This document shows positions 1 through 5,223 of a stretch of DNA of 5,223 nucleotides, one piece after another. The DNA comes from Saprospiraceae bacterium (GTDB lineage: Bacteria; Bacteroidota; Bacteroidia; Chitinophagales; Saprospiraceae), in contig JAHDBK010000305.1 of assembly GCA_020630455.1 (NCBI GenBank), forward strand, positions 1 to 5,223, written 5' to 3'. The first letter of the stretch is position 1. Each line of letters begins with the position of its first letter. Under the pieces are notes generated by a model. The model did no database searches. It worked only from the letters and a program-made list of their open reading frames with translations, and was not told the DNA's origin. The position numbers and the translations under genes are program-made.

Positions 1-28
1 GCGGTTATTAATGATGCTTTTTATAAAA

Positions 29-544
29 TTATCCCCAGTGCATATTATTTATAGGAAAAGGAGAATTGGCAATTAATTTTTCAACAGTTTCTTTTTTAGA
101 AGGACTTACAATTAGGTGAACGGTAAACCATTCAGGTCCCGTTTCTCCATTGGAATACCAAAATCCTGAATCTAGATAAATGTCTATAATATCATTATGG
201 TTTTTAAGCATTCTTTCAATTTGTTCACAAGTTTTTTCGCTAGCAATAATAGTAAGGGTTAAATCTTCGTTTTCAAAAGGATTATTTTCTAAAGGTTCAT
301 TTATTTTATTGACTTCTTTTTGTTTATCCTTTTGGTCTAATGTAGATATTTCTTCTCCATTTTCTTCATCTTCTGAGAAATGTCCTAAAATCATTAAGGC
401 AATTAAAACGCATACAATGATAAAGTGAACATAAACATCACCTAAAGCAGTACTTCCAAATATCATTGAAATGATTAGATATATTACATATCCAAAATAT
501 CCAAATACAGCAAGACCTAATAATGTTGAAAAACCATTTCCCAT
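29..544 (-). CDS. Hypothetical two-helix membrane protein with a soluble C-terminal domain
   Basis: I do not recognise this 171-residue protein. Two hydrophobic segments can be seen, at about residues 7-29 and 37-55, with a short loop between them. A strongly charged, Glu/Lys/Asn-rich linker follows (about 57-94), then a compact domain at about 95-171. That domain reads as strand (LTLTIIAS), helix (EKTCEQIERMLKN), strand (DIIDIYL), a Gly/Trp-rich turn (SGFWYSNGETGPEWF), strand (TVHLIVS) and helix (KKETVEKLIAN), a pattern that could be a small ferredoxin-like alpha/beta fold; that is inference. The protein is probably anchored in the inner membrane with its C-terminal domain in the cytoplasm, but orientation is uncertain. 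Its start lies 11 nt after the stop of the ion channel gene, so the two are very likely cotranscribed. The start was chosen because it directly precedes the first hydrophobic segment. An accessory role for the channel is possible but unproven. Confidence 0.75.
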   Translation of the reverse strand: MGNGFSTLLGLAVFGYFGYVIYLIISMIFGSTALGDVYVHFIIVCVLIALMILGHFSEDEENGEEISTLDQKDKQKEVNKINEPLENNPFENEDLTLTIIASEKTCEQIERMLKNHNDIIDIYLDSGFWYSNGETGPEWFTVHLIVSPSKKETVEKLIANSPFPINNMHWG

Positions 545-555
545 TTGATTACAAT

Positions 556-1356
556 TTATTTTTCTTTTTGAATTAAAAGATTCTTTAATTCTGCAATTTG
601 TTCTTGCAAAGCATCTACTTTTTCTTCGAGAGCATCATTGTTGTCCATGGTCATTTCATCAACAAAAATGGCATTTACTAAACTCATTCCAAGGATTCCA
701 CCAATGAAAACAATGCTTACAAAGTAAACCCTCATAGCCCACATAGAATAAACAGAACTCATTTTATCATCTAGAGCTGAAGGCATTTCATACCAACCTT
801 CAACAGTAAACATTTGAAATATAGAATAAAGAGAACGCAATGGGTCTCCAAATTGTTCAGGAGCAAGGTGGCCGTATAGATGACAAGTAAATAAAGCAAA
901 CATAAAGTTTAGAAATAATAATCCTATGACTACAAAAAGTGAAGCCTTGAAAGCCCGTCCTATTCCTTTTAATATATGGGTCATATTAGGAATGAATCGG
1001 ATAAATCTAAAAAGCCTTAATAATCTGAACAGTCTAAACACAAGAAGTAGTGAAGTCTGTGGAATAAAACTAAATAAATCTGGAGCTAAATTCAATAATA
1101 TCGTAGGAAGACTAACTACTACAAGGAAGAAATCAAATTGATTCCATTTATCTTTAAAGTAATTTTTAATACCTAATTCTCTCCATTTTACTAGCATTTC
1201 TACTAGGAAAAACCAAATAAAAAAGTGGTCAATATGATGTAATAATTGATTTTGACTCAAGTGTGGAAAAGATGCTAGTGTAATGATAAAAGCATTTATT
1301 GCAATGGCAGATAAAATAAATTTATCGTCTAAAAAGAATTTGTAAAATCCCCTCAT
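556..1356 (-). CDS. Voltage-gated cation channel, one-repeat NaChBac/NavBac-like (ion transporter family)
   Basis: This 266-residue protein has the full plan of a bacterial one-repeat voltage-gated channel, which works as a homotetramer in the inner membrane. Segments S1-S3 are at about residues 12-31, 42-58 and 72-92, with the typical S3 start WNQFDFF. S4 (about 103-124) carries five arginines at every third position (R108, R111, R114, R117, R120), so voltage sensing looks intact. S5 is at about 136-160, the pore helix and filter at about 174-190, and S6 at about 203-232. The filter is T184-V-E-G-W188, followed by YE; NaChBac has TLESW. The C-terminus (about 241-264) is a coiled coil with L243, V247, L250, I254, L257 and L261 in a 4-3 pattern, as in the tetramerising tail of NaChBac. 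The length matches the family. Ion choice cannot be settled from sequence, but the filter glycine points towards calcium permeation. It has its own promoter candidate at 1377-1384 and is followed after 11 nt by a small membrane protein gene. Confidence 0.93.
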   Translation of the reverse strand: MRGFYKFFLDDKFILSAIAINAFIITLASFPHLSQNQLLHHIDHFFIWFFLVEMLVKWRELGIKNYFKDKWNQFDFFLVVVSLPTILLNLAPDLFSFIPQTSLLLVFRLFRLLRLFRFIRFIPNMTHILKGIGRAFKASLFVVIGLLFLNFMFALFTCHLYGHLAPEQFGDPLRSLYSIFQMFTVEGWYEMPSALDDKMSSVYSMWAMRVYFVSIVFIGGILGMSLVNAIFVDEMTMDNNDALEEKVDALQEQIAELKNLLIQKEK

Positions 1357-1376
1357 TTTGTTTCAAATTTTTACCG

Positions 1377-1384
1377 CAAATTTA
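1377..1384 (-). promoter_or_regulatory. Candidate Bacteroidota -7 promoter element for the channel gene
   Basis: Read on the minus strand this is TAAATTTG, a perfect match to the Bacteroidota sigma-A -7 consensus TAnnTTTG. It ends 20 nt before the channel ATG, giving a short A-rich leader. I see no clear TTTG or TTG -33 element at the usual 17-23 nt spacing, so the promoter may be weak or need an activator. It lies in the only intergenic spacer between the transporter pair and the channel, where a new transcript would be expected to start. Confidence 0.5.
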
Positions 1385-1391
1385 GGTATTT

Positions 1392-1410
1392 TTATCACTA
1401 ATTTTGATAA
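1392..1410. promoter_or_regulatory. Inverted repeat upstream of the channel promoter, possible operator
   Basis: TTATCA and TGATAA form perfect 6-bp inverted arms around a 7-nt centre. The repeat sits 7 nt upstream of the candidate -7 element, across the place where a -33 element would lie. That is a usual place for a regulator site. The arms are AT-rich, so chance occurrence is quite possible. There is no GC-rich stem followed by a T run, so it does not look like a factor-independent terminator for the upstream yhhQ gene. Confidence 0.25.
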
Positions 1411-1468
1411 TAATTATATTAAAATTTAAACATGCTCTTAGTGTATATCTTACAAATAGATAGAAAAA

Positions 1469-2260
1469 CTAACTCATAGCCGCTTGTTTTTTCATTTCTT
1501 CTGCTTCTTCTTTTCCTAAATAGGAATCTATTCTGTCATGAGCGAAATAAATCACTGGTGTTAATAGAATAGCCATTAGAAATTTATAAATATAATTATT
1601 GAGTCCAACGGCTAAGAATAAGGCAAATGTCCAAGGTTCTCCATTTCCTGAAATCAGACGTGGTCCTAAGTAAAAAGCAATGAATAAAACTACAAAACTA
1701 TCTATAAATTGTGATACTAAAGTAGAACCTGTTGCTCTAGCCCAAACTTTATCTTCACCTGTGATTTTTTTAATCTTATGAAAGACTAATACATCCACAA
1801 TTTGACCAATCAAAAAAGCTACTAATGAACCAATGATAATTAATAAACCTTGTCCGAAGACACTAGAATAGGCAGACTGCATATTTGGAACTCCGTTTTT
1901 TTCATAATTGCCATTCCACCAAGAAGCAGGTTCTAACCAAATTGCCATATATACCATTAAAAAAGCATAAGCAATTAGAAATACAGCCAAATAGGAGAGA
2001 AAGCGAACCCCTTTCTTACCGTAATATTCGTTGATAATATCTGTCATTACAAAAACTACAGGCCATAAAAGTACTCCAGCAGTATATTGAAAAGAAACAG
2101 TTTCTCCTAGTAATTTATATTCAAAAGGAAGAAATCCTAATGTTGTTTCTAATTGAAATATTTTAACACCAATAAATTCTGCAATGATAGCATTGGCTAT
2201 AAAAAATCCTCCTAATATTAAAAATAATCGAGTTCCTTTATTTTCTACTATATGTTTCAT
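1469..2260 (-). CDS. yhhQ: Queuosine precursor transporter, YhhQ/VUT family
   Basis: This 263-residue inner-membrane protein belongs to the VUT family (Vut_1, formerly DUF165), whose E. coli member YhhQ takes up queuosine precursors (preQ0/preQ1) for tRNA modification. Family blocks are visible: N-terminal A-N-A..A...G-K (about 22-33), FVMTDIINEYYGKKGVR (70-86), GQIVDVLVFHKIKK (152-165) and R-ATGSTLVSQFIDSFV (175-190). There are about six membrane segments, near 13-33, 58-77, 86-108, 134-160, 183-200 and 211-240, and an acidic/basic cytoplasmic tail. It is about 40 residues longer than E. coli YhhQ (221), partly through a Trp- and Asn-rich loop at about 110-130. The start codon lies 5 nt after the stop of the EamA transporter gene, which suggests cotranscription and translational coupling. 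Whether the preferred substrate is preQ0, preQ1 or queuine cannot be read from sequence; no queuosine synthesis gene is in the window. Confidence 0.92.
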   Translation of the reverse strand: MKHIVENKGTRLFLILGGFFIANAIIAEFIGVKIFQLETTLGFLPFEYKLLGETVSFQYTAGVLLWPVVFVMTDIINEYYGKKGVRFLSYLAVFLIAYAFLMVYMAIWLEPASWWNGNYEKNGVPNMQSAYSSVFGQGLLIIIGSLVAFLIGQIVDVLVFHKIKKITGEDKVWARATGSTLVSQFIDSFVVLFIAFYLGPRLISGNGEPWTFALFLAVGLNNYIYKFLMAILLTPVIYFAHDRIDSYLGKEEAEEMKKQAAMS

Positions 2261-2265
2261 TATAA

Positions 2266-3150
2266 TTATGAATATGATTTTTTATTTTTTCCAACTAAAT
2301 ATACTCCTAAGAATATCATTGAAGTAAATGCCACTGTCTTCCAAGTGAGTGGATCACCTCTAAAGAGTAATGCAATTGCAGTAGCAATAATTGGTTGTAA
2401 ATAGATGTAGAATGCGATAATGTTTGGAGTAGAGTGTTTCAATGCCCAGCCATTCAGTAAATATGCAAAAAAAGTGGTACATATAATAATATAAGCAACA
2501 AAACCATAGACAGGTGCAGGTAATTCATTCCATTTAACATCAATAGCTTCTTGAAATCCAAATGGAATTACAAATAAAAATCCAAAAGTAAATATCCATT
2601 TAATAATAGTCATAGCACTATATTTTTCTAATAATGGTTTGACTAAAACTAAATAAGTTCCATAAGAAAGAGCATTTAAAAATATAAAAATATCCCCTCT
2701 AAACCCTTCTCCACTAAATACTTTACCACCATCTGTAAGTATTAAAATCGCTCCTATCATTCCTAGTAAAACACCGGCTAATTTTTCTATTGTAATTTTA
2801 TCTTTTAACCAAAAAGAAGATATAATTAATACTAAAATTGGCGTAGTAGTCATTATGACCGCAGCATTTGTAGGCACAGTCATAGATAGACCTTTAATGA
2901 AAAATAACTGATTGATGGTTACTCCAAATAGGGCACAAATGGCTAATGATAAAAAATCCTTTTTATCTTTTATAGGTTCTTTAGGTGTGAATATCCAAAA
3001 TAAAATAATCGCTCCTAGAACTCGATACATTACTAAACCATAAGGTTTAATATATTCAGGAGTAACTTCCTTTGTTATGGTATAATTAATACCATAAATA
3101 AGAGCTACTGTAAAAGCAGCTATATGTACCCAAAGCCATTTATTTTTCAT
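2266..3150 (-). CDS. EamA-domain transporter of the drug/metabolite transporter (DMT) superfamily
   Basis: This 294-residue protein is a ten-helix inner-membrane carrier made of two EamA domains, at about residues 7-139 and 151-287, the usual length and duplicated layout. The first half has the family pattern N-Y-T-I-T-K near helix 1, MTTTPILVLIISSFWLKDKI near helix 4, and the closing IEKLAGVLLGMIGAILIL. The second half repeats it with IIAFYIYLQPIIATAIALLF, then GDPLTW, with Asp where many relatives have Glu (GE.LT), and MIFLGVYLVG. A short basic tail (KNKKSYS) agrees with a cytoplasmic C-terminus. Members export or import amino acids, nucleosides, sugar phosphates and other small metabolites, and sequence alone does not give the substrate here. 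The gene starts 34 nt after pfkA and ends 5 nt before yhhQ, so it is probably cotranscribed at least with yhhQ. Confidence 0.9.
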   Translation of the reverse strand: MKNKWLWVHIAAFTVALIYGINYTITKEVTPEYIKPYGLVMYRVLGAIILFWIFTPKEPIKDKKDFLSLAICALFGVTINQLFFIKGLSMTVPTNAAVIMTTTPILVLIISSFWLKDKITIEKLAGVLLGMIGAILILTDGGKVFSGEGFRGDIFIFLNALSYGTYLVLVKPLLEKYSAMTIIKWIFTFGFLFVIPFGFQEAIDVKWNELPAPVYGFVAYIIICTTFFAYLLNGWALKHSTPNIIAFYIYLQPIIATAIALLFRGDPLTWKTVAFTSMIFLGVYLVGKNKKSYS

Positions 3151-3184
3151 AAATTGATTGATTAGGGAAAGCTAAGAATTTTAT

Positions 3185-4159
3185 TTATCCCAATGCTAAA
3201 ATCTCTGCTAATTCTAATAAGTCTTTTGAAGGTCTATTTTCTTTACTGATACAATCTTCGAATGGAGTTAATTTTATTTTGTTGTTAATTTGTCCAACCA
3301 TTTTATTTGTTTCTCCTGATATTAATGCTTTGACTGCAGCATGACCAAGGCGACTAGCCAAAATTCTATCCATACAAGTAGGGGAGCCACCACGTTGTAA
3401 ATGCCCAATAATTGTCACTTTGGTTTCGTATTGAGGAAATTCTTTTTTTACTCTTTCAGCTATTTTCATAGCCCCTCCACTTTCATCTCCTTCTGCTACA
3501 ACAACTAAACTGAATAGCTTTTTTCTTTTTATTCCTTTCTTTAAAACATTGATTAATGCTTCTGTGTCGTGAGCTTTTTCAGGGATGAGTATTCCACTCG
3601 AACCACTGCCTAGCCCTGTATATAGACCAATAAAACCAGAATGCCTCCCCATTACTTCTATAAAGAACAATCGATTATGAGAGTCTGCGGTATCTCTTAT
3701 TTTATCAATAGCATCAATAGCGGTATTGATAGCAGTATCAAAACCAATAGTGAAATCTGTACCATACAAATCATTATCAATTGTTCCTGGAACACCAATA
3801 AAAGGAATATGGTGTTCTTCATGAAAAATTTTAGCACCCGTAAATGTACCATTTCCTCCAATTGCTATAACGCCTTCAATATCAAATGACATTAAAGAGT
3901 CAGCTGCTTGTTGTCTTCCTTCCTTAGTTCTGAAATCATTACTTCTAGCAGTTTTTAAAATAGTACCTCCTCTATGTATAATATTTTTGACATCTAAATT
4001 TTCCAAACGTTGAATATCTCCTTCAATCATGCCTTGATATCCTCTGTTGATTCTAAAAACATGTAAACCTAATTTAGAAGCACTCCTCATTACTGACCTT
4101 ACGGCTGCATTCATTCCTGGAGCGTCACCACCTGATGTGAAAACTGCAATTCTTTTCAT
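3185..4159 (-). CDS. pfkA: 6-phosphofructokinase, ATP-dependent type (glycolysis)
   Basis: This 324-residue enzyme phosphorylates fructose 6-phosphate to fructose 1,6-bisphosphate in the cytoplasm, the committed step of glycolysis; relatives are tetramers. All main blocks are present: TSGGDAPGMNAA (8-19), RGGTILKTAR (63-72), GGNGTFTGA (101-109), PGTIDND (124-130) with catalytic base D128, VMGRHSG (169-175), and GHLQRGGSP (252-260). Gly104 and Gly125 match ATP users; pyrophosphate-dependent enzymes usually have Asp and Lys at these two places. Compared with E. coli PfkA (crystal numbering) several positions differ: Asp103 (magnesium/ATP) is N103, Arg54 and Glu187 (effector site) are N54 and S188, and Arg243 (sugar phosphate binding) is K247. 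Effector residues R21, R25, R155 and K214 remain. Some changes may be normal for the lineage. Allosteric behaviour may therefore differ from E. coli. The gene follows the sugar kinase by 82 nt. Confidence 0.97.
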   Translation of the reverse strand: MKRIAVFTSGGDAPGMNAAVRSVMRSASKLGLHVFRINRGYQGMIEGDIQRLENLDVKNIIHRGGTILKTARSNDFRTKEGRQQAADSLMSFDIEGVIAIGGNGTFTGAKIFHEEHHIPFIGVPGTIDNDLYGTDFTIGFDTAINTAIDAIDKIRDTADSHNRLFFIEVMGRHSGFIGLYTGLGSGSSGILIPEKAHDTEALINVLKKGIKRKKLFSLVVVAEGDESGGAMKIAERVKKEFPQYETKVTIIGHLQRGGSPTCMDRILASRLGHAAVKALISGETNKMVGQINNKIKLTPFEDCISKENRPSKDLLELAEILALG

Positions 4160-4183
4160 AATTGTTTAATATAATTTTAAAAA

Positions 4184-4246
4184 ATTAACGGATAACTGTT
4201 TACTGTTTATTGTTCATATTTAACGGATAACTGATAACTGTTTACA
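4184..4246. repeat. Nine in-register degenerate heptamer repeats between the sugar kinase and pfkA
   Basis: On the plus strand, from 4184, the units are ATTAACG, GATAACT, GTTTACT, GTTTATT, GTTCATA, TTTAACG, GATAACT, GATAACT and GTTTACA, with no slip in the 7-bp phase. The consensus is roughly G(A/T)T(A/T)ACT. A 14-bp exact word (TTAACGGATAACTG) occurs at 4185-4198 and 4220-4233, exactly five units apart, and GATAACTGTTTAC occurs at 4191-4203 and 4233-4245. The last unit overlaps the stop codon of the sugar kinase (4242-4244), so the array has grown up to, or replaced, the end of that gene. Similar AGTTATC/GATAACT heptamer runs are, from memory, seen between genes in other Bacteroidota and in cyanobacteria. 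The function is unknown; the array lies in the transcribed leader or promoter zone of pfkA. Confidence 0.85.
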
Positions 4247-5090
4247 ACAAATGATAATCCACTAAGTTGTCTATTGGTTTTTTTATTATGTTGTTAATAT
4301 TAAAATTAAATTTATAGGCAATTTGTTCTAATTCTTTTTGAAAATGATGTGCAATTGAACCGACAAAATACAAATCATATTGTTTAGCACCTTTTAAATA
4401 TAAAATATTTTTTTCAAAAAAATCAGTAAAGGACTCATGGATTATTTTTTGCATAAATGGATGTTCTTTGTGCTTTGATATAAAAGGAACAAATGATGCT
4501 ACAAATGAATTAGGCGTTTTAGTAGCATATAATTTTACTACAATTTGTTTGGGATCTAGTTTAAATGTATTTTTAAAATCTTGTACTAAGTCTTCAGGTA
4601 AATATCTATAACAATAAGATTTTAATAATAATCTACCCAAATAACTTCCACTACCTTCGTCACCTGCTAGAAATCCTAAATTTGTTAATTCATCAATGAT
4701 ATTTTTACCATCGTATACACAGGTATTAGAACCCGTACCTAAAATACAGGCAATTCCAGCATCATGTCCACATACAGCCCTAGCTGCTCCCAACATATCA
4801 TGTTCTACTACAATTGTCGATTGATAAAGAAATTTCTTTATTAATCTTTCAATTTTTTGACAATTTACTTCTGTAGAACAACTACATCCATAGTAAAATA
4901 TAGAGTCTATTTCAGTTGTTTTAAGTTGTGGAATTAATTCATTTTCGATAATATTACTAATGAAATCATCTTCCATTATATATGGATTGATGCCATGTGT
5001 TTGAAAGATTTGACGTTTATTTTTATCATCGATAAACATCCAGTCAGTCTTGGTAGAACCACTATCAGCTATTAAGATACTTTTAGACAT
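4242..5090 (-). CDS. N-acetylglucosamine kinase-like sugar kinase (BadF/BadG/BcrA/BcrD ATPase family)
   Basis: This 282-residue protein has the ASKHA (actin/hexokinase) kinase fold, in the family that includes animal NAGK and bacterial MurK. Seen in order: phosphate-1 motif D9-S-G-S-T-K-T-D16-W; an acidic residue in HDMLGAARA (D98), the probable catalytic base; phosphate-2 loop LGTGSN (117-122); the GDEGSGSYLGR block (143-153); and an adenosine-type motif, VGSIAHHF (243-250). Length is normal and there is no membrane segment, so it should be cytoplasmic. The likely reaction is ATP-dependent 6-phosphorylation of GlcNAc, MurNAc or glucosamine; which sugar cannot be decided. Being next to pfkA makes sense, because GlcNAc-6-phosphate is converted through NagA and NagB reactions into the PfkA substrate. 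The start places the phosphate-1 motif nine residues in, as usual. The last codons and TAA border on and overlap the heptamer array, so the extreme C-terminus (HLL) may be shaped by it. Confidence 0.88.
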   Translation of the reverse strand: MSKSILIADSGSTKTDWMFIDDKNKRQIFQTHGINPYIMEDDFISNIIENELIPQLKTTEIDSIFYYGCSCSTEVNCQKIERLIKKFLYQSTIVVEHDMLGAARAVCGHDAGIACILGTGSNTCVYDGKNIIDELTNLGFLAGDEGSGSYLGRLLLKSYCYRYLPEDLVQDFKNTFKLDPKQIVVKLYATKTPNSFVASFVPFISKHKEHPFMQKIIHESFTDFFEKNILYLKGAKQYDLYFVGSIAHHFQKELEQIAYKFNFNINNIIKKPIDNLVDYHLL

Positions 5091-5223
5091 TTTTATCTTA
5101 TTTTGAATATTAGACGAAGTTACATTTTTTATTCTATTTTTTAATTTTTTTAATAAAAATATATTTTTTGAAACATTTTTTTTGAAAATTATTTGCTTAT
5201 TTGAAACAATTTGTTGATATTTG
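5091..5223. other. AT-rich leader of the sugar kinase gene with repeated TGTTTCAAA
   Basis: No gene is visible in this stretch, which runs to the window edge and is almost entirely A and T. Read on the minus strand, TGTTTCAAA occurs twice (5167-5175 and 5200-5208) with a related TTTCAAA between them (5181-5187). These could be regulator sites or simply biased composition. A weak -7-like word, TAACTTCG (5115-5122, one mismatch to TAnnTTTG), lies about 25 nt before the ATG without a convincing -33 partner. There is no Shine-Dalgarno sequence; the ATG is preceded by AAGATAAAA, as expected for Bacteroidota. Confidence 0.3.

Noticed and set aside
1..28. Terminator or start of another gene downstream of the hypothetical protein
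   Set aside because: Only the short AT palindrome TTTTATAAAA is visible, with no GC-rich stem, and the window ends too soon to judge.
180..428. Open plus-strand frame of 82 codons inside the hypothetical membrane protein gene
   Set aside because: It lies wholly antisense to a better frame that has a coherent membrane and domain layout. Its Ser/Phe/Ile-rich sequence is what the reverse of AT-rich coding DNA gives.
926..1141. Open plus-strand frame of 71 codons inside the channel gene
   Set aside because: It is antisense to the S3-S5 region of a clear ion channel; its Asn/Leu/Ser-rich repeats are the mirror of the S4 arginine codons.
3151..3184. Possible terminator or hairpin between pfkA and the EamA gene
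   Set aside because: The best stem is only TTAG/CTAA with a 6-nt loop and no following T run, too weak to call. The 34-nt gap is better read as an ordinary operon spacer.
3641..3889. Open plus-strand frame of 82 codons inside pfkA
   Set aside because: It is fully antisense to conserved PfkA catalytic blocks and has no recognisable domain of its own.
3185..4159. PfkA as a pyrophosphate-dependent phosphofructokinase
   Set aside because: Gly104 and Gly125 are the ATP-type residues; pyrophosphate enzymes usually have Asp and Lys at these places. The Asn at 103 is odd but is not the pyrophosphate signature.
5115..5122. TAACTTCG as a -7 promoter element for the sugar kinase
   Set aside because: It has a mismatch in the important TTTG part and no TTG at the proper distance upstream, so I do not call it as a promoter feature.

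Overview
The window is AT-rich chromosomal DNA that looks like Bacteroidota, most likely Flavobacteriia or a close relative. The evidence is the protein flavour (PfkA with the GGTILK.AR and IDKIRDTA.SH.RLFF.EVMGR blocks), A-rich leaders without clear Shine-Dalgarno sequences, and one perfect match to the Bacteroidota -7 promoter element TAnnTTTG. This placement is inference; there is no rRNA or marker gene to fix it. All six genes lie on the minus strand and all look intact. No RNA gene, CRISPR array, insertion sequence, integrase or pseudogene was seen.

In transcription order (right to left): 5091-5223 is an AT-rich leader with a repeated TGTTTCAAA word. Next is an N-acetylglucosamine kinase-like sugar kinase of the BadF/BadG fold (4242-5090), then a spacer made of nine in-register degenerate heptamers (4184-4246) that supplies the kinase stop codon. 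It is followed by ATP-type 6-phosphofructokinase pfkA (3185-4159), an EamA/DMT ten-helix transporter (2266-3150), and a YhhQ/VUT queuosine-precursor transporter (1469-2260), with gaps of 34 and 5 nt. After a 112-nt spacer holding a good promoter candidate and an inverted repeat come a one-repeat, six-helix voltage-gated ion channel (556-1356) and, 11 nt further on, a small two-helix membrane protein of unknown function (29-544).

The kinase and PfkA fit together metabolically: phosphorylated amino sugar can be turned by NagA/NagB-type enzymes (not in this window) into fructose 6-phosphate, the PfkA substrate. The two transporters probably form a tight cotranscribed pair. The channel and its small partner probably form a separate two-gene unit.

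Most of the window is ordinary housekeeping content. The points most worth a second look are the channel's selectivity filter (TVEGW, like repeats I and III of animal voltage-gated calcium channels rather than the TLESW of NaChBac), the unknown membrane protein tightly linked to it, changes at several normally conserved active-site and effector-site positions of PfkA, and the 7-bp-phased repeat before pfkA. I did not find a convincing new multi-gene system.
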